From NCBI RefSeq assembly GCF_001584725.1, contig NZ_CP014606.1, positions 62,001 to 126,000 on the forward strand: a stretch of DNA of 64,000 bases. Reading direction: 5' to 3'. Source of the DNA: an endosymbiont 'TC1' of Trimyema compressum (GTDB taxonomy: Bacteria; Bacillota; TC1). Shown piece by piece: positions 19,469 to 28,099 of the stretch. Each line of letters starts with the position of its first letter. Positions within the stretch are counted from its first letter, which is position 1. The notes below the pieces were generated by a model. It ran no database searches. It was not told the origin of the DNA and saw nothing but the letters and a program-made list of their open reading frames with translations. The translations under genes and the position numbers were made by a program.

Positions 19469-20733
19469 TGGAAGAATGTCAATAGAGTAGATAGAAAAAG
19501 TGAAATTAAGTTTTAATAGAAGTGAAAAAATAGTCTTCTTTGGAATTAGGAGAAAGAATGTTATTAGCAGAGTGGGGACGTATAGGGGGTTGTAGAAGCC
19601 CTCAATGTGTTCAAAGCAGGAAAGCTTAATTTGAGCAAAGGAAGAAAAAGACCTACGAAGAATTTCTTCTTTTTTCATATATTTAAAAAGGACTCAACGA
19701 CAGCATTGTCCCAAGGATGAGAAAGCTTAGAAAAAGATTGAATGATACCAAAAGAATCAAGGAGCTTTCTAAAGATAAAAGAAGTATATTAGGAACCTCT
19801 GTCAGAATGAAAAATAAGAGAAGTAGAAGGTTTTTGAGAATAAAAGGCTTTGATAAAAGTATCCTTAACAAGAGAAGTATCAATTTTAAGAGAGAGCTTC
19901 CAAGCAATAATTTTACGAGAAAATAAATCCATAATAACACAGAGATAAGCAAAAGAGGCATTTAAATTAATATAGGTAATGTCACTAGCCCAGACTTGAT
20001 TGGGCTGAGGAACATTAAAATTTTGATTTAGGTAGTTAGGGCAATCAAAATTGGGAATAGACCTCGGATGAATAAACCGAAGTTTGATAGTAGGCATTTT
20101 AGGAAGATTCATGTCAGTCATCAGGCGGCTCGCTCTACCAATACTGATGTTGATGCCATAGTCATAGGAAAGAAGAGCCTTAATCTTAGATGGGCCAATA
20201 CGTCTCTTAGTAAGATGACAAATCTCCGAGAATAAGCTGACGGAGTTTTTAATTCTCAATAGTTCTAGGAGAAAGTTTTTCCGAAAAGTATTTGTAATAG
20301 GAGCTGCGGTTCACTTTAAGGACATGACAAAGAAAAGAGATAGCGTGCTGAAAACGAAGGGTATGAACAGCCATTAATCTTTGTCTGAGTGAGGCGTGAA
20401 TATGGCAATTGCTTTTTTTAAAATGATATTTTCCTCCTAGAGTCGAGCATTACGCTTTTGAAGATCCTTAATCTGCTTAGCGGTTAGAATAGTATCATCA
20501 TCAATTCTAACCTGAGAATAAAGTTTAATCCACTTGTGTAAAGCAGACATGGAGACACCATATTCTTTAGAAAGTTGGGATTGAGTTTTACCGTTTTGGT
20601 GTAAATTAACAATACTTTTTTTAAATTCTTCATCGTATTTCTTGTAATTATTCATAATTTTATCCTTTCTTATGTGTCTACTTATTTAAAACATGTTTCA
20701 CTTTTTCCTGTCTACTTTTTTAGTATATGTCCA
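19469..20733 (-). mobile_element. IS3-family insertion sequence, copy 2 (1265 bp), inverted
   Basis: Same length as copy 1 and seemingly identical apart from a T/C difference five bases from the OrfA-side tip. It reads leftward: OrfA 20655 to about 20374, OrfB from about 20374, with the same internal stops and frameshifts. Flanks (TACCTC left, AAACAA right) show no target duplication. With copy 1 it brackets 2.3 kb holding a surface-gene fragment and a decayed IS. A short frame with start (ATGAAAAAAGGCGG) at about 19429 runs into its left end, so it may have broken a gene there. Confidence 0.8.
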
Positions 20734-20845
20734 AAACAAAAACAATGGTATTCTTATTTATTAAAAAAACATAAAAAAGACAAAAAATTGGTGTAAAATG
20801 GTATTATAAATATAGCTAGTAGAATTTTTTGAGAGGAGATTAAGC

Positions 20846-21529
20846 ATGGTGAATTTATTAATTGCTGATGATAATGAAAAAAATTGCTTCTATATTAGAA
20901 CAATATGCTAAAAAAGAAGGATTTAGCGTTACTAAAGTTTTTGATGGAGAAAGTGCCTTAGATGCTTTTTTGAGAAAAAATTTGATCTAATTTTATTAGA
21001 TGTAATGATGCCTAAAAAGGATGGTTTCGAAGTTTGCCGGGAAATTCGTAAAACGTCTCAAGCTCCTATTATTATGATTACTGCAAGAGGTGAAGATTTT
21101 GAGAAAATTATGGGGTTTGACATAGGGGCTGATGATTATATTGTAAAACCTTTTTCACCTGGTGAAGTTATGGCGAGAGTCAGAGCAATATTAAGAAGAA
21201 TTAATAAAGAAGAACCTGTTGAAGCTGAAAAATTTCATTTGATAATTTAATGGTGGACTTATCCAGCTATAAAGCTGAGCTTGGTTCTGAAGAAATAATA
21301 TTAACAAAAAAAGAAATTGAAATGCTATGGCTTTTTATGAGTAATCCCAATAGAGTTTTTACAAGAGATAATCTTTTGAATAAACTTTGGGGCTATGATT
21401 ATTATGGTGATAATAGGAGCGTAGATTCACATATTAAACGTTTAAGGGCAAAACTTGACCAGTTACCACATCCGAACTGGGAAATTAAAACCATTTTGGG
21501 GCGTAGGCTATAAGTTTGAGGTATTATAA
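20846..21529 (+). pseudogene. OmpR/PhoB-type response regulator, frameshifted
   Basis: Cytoplasmic DNA-binding regulator of a two-component pair. ATG 20846 follows GAGAGGAGA. The receiver domain has LLIADDNE (acidic pocket), LILLDVMMPKKDG (phospho-acceptor Asp), IIMITA and DDYIVKPF (conserved Lys). The winged-helix domain has LTKKEIEMLWLFM, VFTRDNLLNKLWGYDYYGDNRSVDSHIKRLRAKL. Frames break at about 20877 (A7 run), 20975 (A/T runs), 21240 and 21499 (extra T before GGGGCGTAGG). Full length is about 228 residues, normal. The TAA overlaps the kinase ATG at 21529. All indels lie at or beside homopolymers. Confidence 0.8.
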
Positions 21530-21935
21530 TGAAAAATAAGATTGCTTTAAAACTTATTATTTATTTTGGCATTTCTATCTTAATTTTAACAGTAATGATA
21601 GGCGTTCTATTTACTCGGTTTTATTCTGAAAATATCATAACAACCTATAGGAGTAGTATGTTGAAAAATGCGGAGTCTATCAGTAAATATCTTATTGACT
21701 ACTTTTCCCCCAATACGAATCAAATGACTGAAATGGGAAAAGGAAAAGGTAGCCAATATAGTCAAAAAAGGGGGGGTAGTAATGGTTATGGAGGTTTTTT
21801 ACGTTTCCTTAACGAGGGGAAAACAGAAGATGTCTTGGTAATTGATAGCCAATACAATTTAGTCACCTATGGTAAAAATGAGACCCATGTAAACTATGAA
21901 GCATTACCTGATGATGCTGAGGTGGTAATTAAAAA
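21529..21935 (+). pseudogene. Sensor histidine kinase, N-terminal fragment
   Basis: Only the sensor part of a membrane kinase remains. Residues 1-30 form a membrane helix (LKLIIYFGISILILTVMIGVLF), followed by an extracytoplasmic segment containing EDVLVIDSQYNLVTYG. Frame runs to a TAG at 21961, but the sequence after about 21935 is not kinase: on the other strand it is the start of an ABC ATPase gene. HAMP, HisKA and HATPase domains are absent. Start overlaps the regulator stop. Confidence 0.8.
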
Positions 21936-21995
21936 GTTTTCCACTACTTTTTTATCACCATAGCCACAGGTAATATTTTTAATATCTAAAATCAT
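21936..21995 (-). pseudogene. ABC transporter ATP-binding protein, first 20 codons only
   Basis: ATG at 21995 overlaps the FecCD stop codon (ATGA). The 20 codons MILDIKNITCGYGDKKVVEN match the start of FecE/BtuD-type ATPases. After VEN the sequence switches to the histidine-kinase gene on the opposite strand, so Walker motifs are missing. Confidence 0.7.
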
Positions 21996-23048
21996 AGCCA
22001 ACCCTTTCTTCCTTTCCATAATAGGTAGATAAATAGAGGGGCTCCAATAATGGCTGTTAAAATACCCGGTGGAATTTCTCCAGGAGCGATGGATCGTGCT
22101 ACATTATCGACAACTAGCATAAAGGTTGCTCCTGTAAGTATGGCTGTAGGCAGTAAATATTTATAGTTTGGTCCTACAATAAATCTTGATATATGAGGCA
22201 TAATTAAACCAACCCAACCTACAATGCCCACAAAGGGCTACTGAGGATGCAGTTAACAGAGTTGCAGTGATAATAATAGTAAGGCGAACTCTTTTTGTAT
22301 TAACACCCATAGCTTGCGCTTCTTCTCCGAAGGACATTACATTTATTTTCCAACGTAACAGCATGATAGGAAGAACACCTACTAAGAAAGCAATTAGCAT
22401 AATAACTACATTCTTCCAGATACCAGTTTTAGCAAAACTTCCCATTAACCAAAAAGTAATTTCTGGTAGCTTTGTATCAGTATCAGCTAAATGTTTCATC
22501 AAAGAGGTAATGGCACTAAAGAGAGCTGAAATAACAGTTCCAGCTAAAAATTCATTATTAAGAGATTACTGTTGCCTCTACCAACTGCTGTACTAATGCT
22601 CAACACTAAAAAACTGCTCCAAGACCAAAAACAAAAGCTAATATCTGAATGGATAAGTCGCTAAATGAAAGAAGGATTCCTAAACATGCACCAACACTAG
22701 CACCAGAAGAAACCCCTAGAATATCAGGGTAGACCATATGGTTTTTAAAAAGACCCTGGTAAGCTGCGCCTGCTGCAGCTAAGGCAAAGCACCTACTAGG
22801 ATTGCCAGACAAATTCTAGGTAGCTTTATAATAAAGAGGACTGCACTGTTTTGACTGGCCATGGACTCAGGATTTCCCGAAGACATTAAGGCGCTTCCTA
22901 TATCTGAAAAAGTCATACCATAACGGCCTAACCTTAAGGAGATTAAAACAACAATAAAAAGCAAAAAAAATAGTCCCAATAAAATTAAACGTTCTCTTCT
23001 ACCATGACTATTTGTTGTATTGTCATTTAATAAATTTTTACTTACCAT
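21992..23048 (-). pseudogene. FecCD/BtuC-type ABC permease, frameshifted
   Basis: Permease for an iron-siderophore, cobalamin or oxyanion-type importer. ATG 23048 follows AGGTGGTGAAAG. The pieces in order are IKLPRICLAILVG, LAAAGAAYQGLFKNHMVYPDILGVSSGASVGA (FecCD signature), TFWLMGSFAKTGIW, AQAMGVNTKRVRL (EAA-like coupling helix), GIVGWVGLIMPHISRFIVG and IPPGILTAIIGAPLFIYLLWK. Frame changes are needed at about 22800, 22560-22610 and 22240. About 340 residues in total, normal length. It is preceded by a structured leader with a terminator. The ligand is not determined by sequence. Confidence 0.8.
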
Positions 23049-23085
23049 TCTTTCACCACCTAATATATTTGTTTCAAGGAAAATA

Positions 23086-23133
23086 AAAAGTCAAACAAAC
23101 TTCTCCTTAATAAAGAAAAAGTCTGTTTGACTT
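23086..23133 (-). terminator. Intrinsic terminator in FecCD leader
   Basis: On the minus strand AAGTCAAACAGAC pairs with GTTTGTTTGACTT (one G-U), followed by TTTTATTTT, and ends about 38 bases before the permease start. A terminator between promoter and gene implies attenuation control. Confidence 0.75.
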
Positions 23134-23290
23134 ACTCATTTTTTAACATTCAAATAAATACGATTAACAATCGCTAGCTTCTTACACAAAGCCATTCTCC
23201 TTTTCAAACACGGAAGGCTCCATCGTTTCCCATGAAACCCATAGTCTACTTACCATTTGCATGCGCAATTAGGTAAAAATAGATTGGATA
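23134..23290 (-). ncRNA. Candidate riboswitch or structured leader upstream of FecCD permease
   Basis: On the minus strand the segment is closed by CAATC (about 23285) and GATTG (about 23167). Inside are a hairpin GTTTC-ATGG-GAAAC and a second helix AAACGATGGAGCCTTCCGTGTTT. It is GC-richer than its surroundings and ends at a terminator before the gene, the usual layout of an OFF riboswitch. I could not match it with certainty to a class; a molybdenum-cofactor/tungsten-type or metal-sensing RNA is possible given the transporter type and the molybdoenzyme in this window. It lacks the cobalamin B12 box as I know it. Confidence 0.4.
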
Positions 23291-23462
23291 ATTGTGGATT
23301 GCCACTAATCGATTAAAGTATAACATTCTTAACAATATTATGCAATTAAATCATATTGTACAAAGAGAAAAAATAATCTTTTGTATTAGCATATTTAAGG
23401 GAAATAAGAAGAAATTTCTTTACATAATTTTTAATAATTGCTATACTGTTTAAGGAACGTTT

Positions 23463-23556
23463 GGAGAAGTGGCCGGAGTGGCTGAAGGCGTTCGCCTGGA
23501 AAGCGGATATATGGTTTATAGCTGTATCGAGGGTTCGAATCCCTCCTTCTCCGCCA
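23463..23556 (+). tRNA. tRNA-Ser (anticodon GGA)
   Basis: Class II tRNA of 94 bases. Acceptor GGAGAAG pairs with CTTCTCC; the anticodon loop is CTGGAAA; a long variable arm and TTCGAAT T-loop are present; discriminator G and CCA are encoded. Its 3' end is the left attachment site of the following element. Confidence 0.95.
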
Positions 23557-23558
23557 AA
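23547..23558 (+). repeat. attL-like direct repeat in tRNA-Ser 3' end
   Basis: TTCTCCGCCAAA, matching 31177-31188. It restores the 3' end of the tRNA. Confidence 0.7.
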
Positions 23559-23671
23559 TCATAAAAATCACAAGAAAGACGCTGAAACAGCGCAATTCTG
23601 ATTGATTTTTACTTTCGTGAAACCAACGACTTGTTGTTGGTGGCGCGGAAAGTTTTTGTCCACGAACAGAA

Positions 23672-23713
23672 AAGCGGACGTGTCATCTTTTGGGATGATA
23701 CGCCCGCTTTTTA
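23672..23713 (+). terminator. Hairpin terminator before repA
   Basis: AAAAGCGGaCGTgTCATC pairs with GATGAtACGcCCGCTTTT and is followed by T. It lies 16 bases before the repA start, so it may regulate it. Confidence 0.7.
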
Positions 23714-23728
23714 CGTTATGGAGGCATT

Positions 23729-24085
23729 ATGAGCAATTTTGATTATTACTACTTTCGACAATCAGAGCAGTTCGCCTTTTACCGAATATCAAAAGTCTTA
23801 TTCACGGATGAACGCTTTGCAAGCCTGTCTTCATGCAGCAAGGTTTTATATGGACTGATGCTTGACCGCATGACATTATCCCGCAAGAACAACTGGATTG
23901 ACAAGCTGGGCAGGGTATATATCTATTTTACGCTGGATGAAGTTATGCAGCATCTTCATTGTGCGCGTGAAAAGGCCAACTGCTTAGTTTCAGAGCTGGA
24001 CTCACGGGGCATAGGCTTAATTGAAACAAAGCGGCAGGGATTAGGTAAAGCCAACATTATTTACGTCAAAGACTTTACCTCATAG
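23729..24085 (+). CDS. RepA_N-type replication initiator (N-terminal domain)
   Basis: Plasmid/ICE replication initiator with the winged-helix RepA N-terminal domain. The 118 residues include FYRISKVLF, LSSCSKVLYGLMLDRMTLS and REKANCLVSELDSRGIGLIETKRQGLGKANIIYVKDF, the core of the domain. ATG 23729 follows GGAGGCATT. In related elements a variable C-terminal part follows; here TAG comes right after DFTS. Remains of that tail may exist in the repeat-rich stretch 24090-24300 (GAAGTTTG, CCGAACTTC, GTTCGATTTCCGAACC), where I see no supported gene. The domain is complete. Confidence 0.8.
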   Translation: MSNFDYYYFRQSEQFAFYRISKVLFTDERFASLSSCSKVLYGLMLDRMTLSRKNNWIDKLGRVYIYFTLDEVMQHLHCAREKANCLVSELDSRGIGLIETKRQGLGKANIIYVKDFTS

Positions 24086-24465
24086 CCTATATTGGATTTT
24101 CCAACACAGGCTTTTCCTTTTCTGGCCGGAAAGGAATGGATAGAATAGATATAGTTCAAGTAGATATTACTCTTTAAGTATTATTTCAGTTTGATTATCG
24201 AACCGCCACAAGTGCGATAATCGTATTTCTTGAAGTTTGAAAACCGAACTTCAGGAGTTCGATTTCCGAACCCTGTTCGCAGAAAAATCCCATTGTGGAC
24301 TGGCTTTTCAACATGGTGCAGTTTATGCACATTTTCCCTGCGGTATTGCTGCAACATGCGCCGTAAGGGATTGTTTCATTGCCTACTTATTAAAGACGCC
24401 ATATAAAGCAAGTAAGGCTTGTTTTCAGCACCTTTTTGCTACAGATGATAGGAGGATTAAAAGAT

Positions 24466-24803
24466 ATGAATAAACCCAATAGAAAGCGTTCTGTTCAGCT
24501 TATCTCGTCCGCGTGACAGAGGAAGAAAAAGACCTCATTCATTAAAAAATGGCCTTGTTGGGGATGGCAAACCTCAGCGCCTATATCCGCAAAATAGCCA
24601 TTGACGGCTACATTATCCATGTTGACCATACCGAAATTAAAGAACATGCCGCCCAGCTTCAACGCATAGGCGGCAATATCAATCAGATTATCAAACGTTT
24701 GCACCAAACGGGCAGCCTGTATATTGGTGACATAGCGGAGATTAAGAAAATACTGCATGATATTTGGCTGTCGGAACGGCAGTTGATGCTAATCTGTAAA
24801 TAG
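24466..24803 (+). pseudogene. MobC-like relaxosome protein, broken
   Basis: Accessory protein that helps the relaxase at oriT. ATG 24466 follows AGGAGG. MNKPNRKRSVQLI continues, after a frame change at about 24504, as RVTEEEKDLIH, then TAA at 24543-24545 where relatives have Gln (xxQKM), then KMALLGMANLSAYIRKIAIDGYI and GGNINQIIKRLHQTGSLY, the MobC core. It ends with TAG at 24803. The relaxase that should follow is absent. Confidence 0.75.
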
Positions 24804-24812
24804 TAATTGAAA

Positions 24813-24992
24813 CTAGGGGCATTTTACTTTATATACCTCTTGTAGCAAATTGGGTATCCTTGCTCTAGAACTCAAATCAAAAACATCAATGGCATTTGCT
24901 ATAGGATTGATAAAAGGGTTTTCTATTGCAGAAATATTTGCCTGTTGCATTACACTAAGTAATTCTTTGTTCTGCATCACACGACTATCCAT
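24813..24992 (-). CDS. Hypothetical small protein
   Basis: 59 residues from ATG 24992 (MDSRVMQNKELLSVMQQ...). No domain recognised. It begins just after the stop of the HNH-like gene and the frame is open to 24813. Could be a chance frame or the second gene of that pair. Confidence 0.35.
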   Translation of the reverse strand: MDSRVMQNKELLSVMQQANISAIENPFINPIANAIDVFDLSSRARIPNLLQEVYKVKCP

Positions 24993-24996
24993 TCCC

Positions 24997-25897
24997 TTAT
25001 AGAAAAACATCTTCAGAATATGCCAAAATAATATAACAAATTGCGGACAGTGCATCTAGTTCGTCTAATTTTTTTAACTGTCGGATAAAGTTGCGATATC
25101 GTTTTTTCTCCTTGCTTGATAAAAATAGATACTACGGTTGAATTTGATAGTGGAAATACGCAAAGGTGAATGTCTTTGGTGTGGTAGTCAGGAGACATAT
25201 TATATATGTTATTTATTATGTTGCCGTCAAAATCAGAAATAAGGGTTATATTGTTTTGAAAAGCCAATGGAACTATGTAGTCAAGCCTTTTGAAAAAAGC
25301 CAAAAAAATAATTATCGTTCCACTTGCTTTTTGCTGCTTTTTTGCATAAGTGAACTCATTGATATAATCTTCCAAATCCAGTTGGTTGACATTTTGCTGC
25401 TGAGAAAGATTTTTCCCGGTTAGCTTTTCTATATTTGCGTATAATGCTATTTCTTGTTTTCTCTTACTTATATTTTTCAAAGTGTTTTTAGCAGCAATCT
25501 GAGCCATAATTTTATCTGATAAAGTATCTGAATAGTTTTCTTTATTTTCATAATCCGAGAAAAACGATTTTCACAATCTCTGCAAATAATCTTAAATGTC
25601 CCAGCTTCATTTAAGCCTTTTTCAATGTTGAAAAAAGGCAAATCAATAAATGTATTAGAATAAAAAAGGTGTCCGTTTACAGCAATATTTTCTAAACAAA
25701 ACCGTGGCACTGAATGCGAATTACAAAAGCTGGTGGAAGGAGCGCCGCACAAAAAGCACGTATCTCATTTTGATTCTTCACGGCTTTTCTTATATAATAC
25801 TACTGATTTTTTTATTATATCCAATTTTATTGTTTTCATAGTTCTTCCGAGAATCTTCATCAAATCTTAGATGAAGCATGTTTTTGTCTATCTTCAT
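24997..25897 (-). pseudogene. HNH-endonuclease-like zinc-binding protein, multiply broken
   Basis: ATG 25897 follows AAGGTGG. The product starts KIDKNMLHLRFDEDSRKNY. After a frame change near 25805 and a TGA at about 25770 (an Arg CGA to TGA change would fit) it has CFLCGAPSTSFCNSHSVPRF, then ICRDCEN: paired CxxC motifs with an SHSxP core, the layout of HNH_5-type zinc-finger nucleases. The C-terminal part reads DYIVPLAFQNNITLISDFDGNIINNIYNMSP and ends YIILAYSEDVFL. More frame changes lie near 25557 and 25110. About 295 residues. The protein may be a nuclease or a nucleic-acid binding toxin or defence factor; that is only inference from the motif and its place in a mobile element. Confidence 0.55.
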
Positions 25898-25989
25898 TTA
25901 ATCCACCTTAAAGTATAAATTACGCATTTGCCAATTTACTTATTATATCATATTACGGAGAATTATTAAGGGGTTTGGGTTCTCCCAAC

Positions 25990-26021
25990 GAGCAAAACAC
26001 CACTTCCAACTGAATGAGGTG
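25990..26021. terminator. Hairpin terminator
   Basis: AAAACACC...GGTGTTTT stem with a 14-base loop in the gap 25900-26290. The same gap holds a perfect 16-bp palindrome AACTGGATATCCAGTT (26030-26045) and a receiver-domain fragment. Confidence 0.5.
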
Positions 26022-26138
26022 TTTTACGTAACTGGATATCCAGTTCCTATGCTTGCCATTTTATAGTTATGTAGATAGACAATATAGATAAAGGAAATTT
26101 GTGTTTGATGTTGAAAGTCGGCTGAAAAATAATGTCAC

Positions 26139-26219
26139 AAAAATACTCGTTATTGACAATGATATTGATTTATGCAGATTGATTGAAAAACACCTTACAC
26201 TAAGACGCATAAAGCAATA
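26139..26219 (+). pseudogene. Response-regulator receiver fragment
   Basis: About 26 codons, VTKILVIDNDIDLCRLIEKHL, match the start of a receiver domain (acidic DND pocket) and then end at TAG. Nothing else of the gene remains. Confidence 0.5.
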
Positions 26220-26230
26220 GTGCTGGAAAA

Positions 26231-26247
26231 TGAATAAATGTTATTCA
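26231..26247 (+). promoter_or_regulatory. Candidate TetR operator 1
   Basis: Palindrome TGAATAA-ATG-TTATTCA lies directly before the -35 box of the tetR promoter. A near-identical site occurs at 26883-26899. Confidence 0.65.
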
Positions 26248-26276
26248 TTGACGTATTTGGTATCCTTTGCTATACT
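26248..26276 (+). promoter_or_regulatory. tetR promoter
   Basis: TTGACG (26248-26253), 17-base spacer, TATACT (26271-26276), 20 bases upstream of the start codon. Confidence 0.65.
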
Positions 26277-26296
26277 ATAGATTATGAGGTGATACT

Positions 26297-26860
26297 ATGC
26301 AGAAAATTACAAAAGACCCAGATATACGCAAACAAGAAATTATTGACACGGCGCTACAACTGTTTTATGAAAAAGGATATGAGCAAACATCCATGCTCGA
26401 CATTACGAAGAAGATGAATGTATCGCAAGGCTTATGCTATCGCTATTTTAAGTCAAAAGAAGAAATATATTCCGCTGCTTTAGATAATTATGTTAATGAC
26501 GGCGTAGAAATGTTTATAGCGCTTTACTGCGACAGAACAAAACCTATAGCAGGACGCCTTAGTTCATTGGTTTCGATTGCAGAAATCAATAACGGAAACC
26601 AAGAAAATGATTTTTTCAATAAGCCCGGCAATTCACATTTTCATACACAAATGCAAATAGCCCTATGTGACAAATTGTATCCTATTATTCTGAATGAATT
26701 GGTTGACGCTATGAGCAAGAACGAAATAGCTATAGACAATCCCGAAGCTGTAGCTGCATTTTGTATTTATGGCCAGTTGGGTGTTTGGTCTATTGCCGAT
26801 ATACCAGACGACAAAAAGATAAGTGAAACCCAAAAGCTAATTATGAAAATGATAGAATGA
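26297..26860 (+). CDS. TetR/AcrR-family transcriptional repressor
   Basis: 187-residue intact regulator. The N-terminal helix-turn-helix reads IRKQEIIDTALQLFYEKGYEQTSMLDITKKMNVSQGLCYRYFKSKEEIYSAAL, the TetR_N domain. The rest is a helical ligand-binding domain that I cannot assign to a ligand. The ATG follows GAGGTGATACT. Palindromes TGAATAA-N3-TTATTCA sit before its own promoter and just before the next gene, so it probably represses both. It is one of only a few intact genes in the mobile element. Confidence 0.88.
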   Translation: MQKITKDPDIRKQEIIDTALQLFYEKGYEQTSMLDITKKMNVSQGLCYRYFKSKEEIYSAALDNYVNDGVEMFIALYCDRTKPIAGRLSSLVSIAEINNGNQENDFFNKPGNSHFHTQMQIALCDKLYPIILNELVDAMSKNEIAIDNPEAVAAFCIYGQLGVWSIADIPDDKKISETQKLIMKMIE

Positions 26861-26882
26861 GCCGCAAGCGTTTGCCAAAAAA

Positions 26883-26899
26883 TGAATAAAATTTATTCA
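26883..26899 (+). promoter_or_regulatory. Candidate TetR operator 2
   Basis: TGAATAA-AAT-TTATTCA has the same half-sites as operator 1 and ends about 15 bases before the oxidoreductase start, overlapping its ribosome-binding region. Confidence 0.65.
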
Positions 26900-26913
26900 A
26901 TAAAGGAGACATA

Positions 26914-27842
26914 ATGACAATATTAATTGTTGGAGCGGGTACGATTGGTCTCACATATGCTTGGCTCTTATCCGCCAACCATAATGTTACGGTTTACGTT
27001 AGGCCGGAAAAAATAGCAAGCTGTGAACAAAAATACGAATTTGATATACAGGATTTGCGTGACAAAAAGCAAAAACATTTCACTTATAGGCGCCCAACCT
27101 CACAGATGTTATTACCAGTGCGTATGACGCGGTTCTAGTGATGGTCAACCGAATACAGCTTGCAAGCGTATTGCCAAAATTATGTGATTGCCCCAACACC
27201 GTGTCTATGCTGAACCATTGGGATATAGACAACGAGGTTAATAAGGCTTTGTGTCCCCAGCACAGTATTTTTATGGTTTTCCCTCGCAGGTTGGCGGTGG
27301 CAGGAATGGCAATAAAGTGGAAGCTGTAGTATTCAATGACGGAACCGTTTTAGGCGAAAAGATGGTGATGCAACGGAACGCCTCACAAAATTGGAGCAGG
27401 CTTTCAAGCAAGCAGGGCTTACCGTTGAGGTAAAATCAGATATTTTGAGTTGGCTGAAAGTGCATTATTTACAGCAATCACTTAGTGCGGGTGGAATAGC
27501 AAAAGCCGGGAGCTATGAAAACTTTGCAGGTAGTTACCACGCTGTAAAAGAAATGGTGTATGCTTTCCGTGAGGGTGTAGAGGTATGTGAAGCACAAGGC
27601 ATCAGCACTAAAAAAATATTCCCTGCAAATATGTTCCGCTATCCGAACTTTTATTGGCCTTTGCAATGAAAGATATGTTCAACAAACCCGAAACAATAAA
27701 GATGGTTAAAGGCCATATGAAGCAGGGAATGCCGGAATGGATTGCCGGTTTTAATGAGGTTTTGGATGATGGAAATCACCTAAATGTTACTATGCCAATA
27801 TGGAAATCATACAAACCTTATGTCGATGCTTATGATTTGTGA
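26914..27842 (+). pseudogene. Ketopantoate reductase-like (ApbA/PanE) oxidoreductase, frameshifted
   Basis: NAD(P)-dependent reductase of the ApbA/PanE fold. ATG 26914 follows AAAGGAGACATA. The N-terminal Rossmann loop is ILIVGAGTIGLTYAWLL (GxGxxG), followed by VTVYVR. The middle includes VLVMVNRIQL and a PSQVGGGRNG segment. The C-terminal helical part has LSWLKVHYLQQSLSAGG, with the conserved Lys, and ends at TGA 27840. Frame changes fall at about 27070, 27245, 27375 and 27645. About 305 residues, normal. Found with a TetR regulator in many clostridial genomes; the substrate is unknown and true pantoate synthesis is only one option. Confidence 0.75.
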
Positions 27843-27872
27843 GTAGTTCCCCAACTTCCTGCCAAATTTAGG

Positions 27873-28064
27873 ATGGTGATTAATATAGAATGGATATACT
27901 GCCCCAACTGTGAAAATAAAACCCGACTAAAAATACGGGAAGATACGGTACTTGAAAACTTCCCCCTGTTTTGTCCGAAGTGCAAAGAAGAAACAATAAT
28001 CTCAATTAGAAAAATGAATATGTCAGTTATCAAGGAGCCAGACGCTAAGACGCAGAGCCGATAA
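27873..28064 (+). CDS. Cysteine-rich KTR-type small protein
   Basis: 63 residues with two CxxC zinc motifs (YCPNCENKTRLKIRED and LFCPKCKEE), the signature of the cysteine-rich KTR family common in Tn1549/CTn-like elements. The KTR residues follow the first knuckle. Function unknown. A terminator overlaps the stop. Confidence 0.8.
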   Translation: MVINIEWIYCPNCENKTRLKIREDTVLENFPLFCPKCKEETIISIRKMNMSVIKEPDAKTQSR

Positions 28065-28096
28065 AATGTGAGATAAACGCATTTATCGGCTCTTTC
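28052..28096 (+). terminator. Terminator after KTR gene
   Basis: AGAGCCGATAAA pairs with TTTATCGGCTCT, followed by TTCTTT. Confidence 0.75.
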
Positions 28097-28099
28097 TTT

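Noticed and set aside
15929-20733. Functional composite transposon made by the two IS3 copies
   Set aside because: No target duplications, transposase genes carry stops, and the interior is only decayed sequence.
24237-24473. 78-residue frame with MKTELQEF start
   Set aside because: It lies in a repeat-rich stretch that may be the decayed RepA tail or an origin; no domain and no convincing ribosome-binding site.
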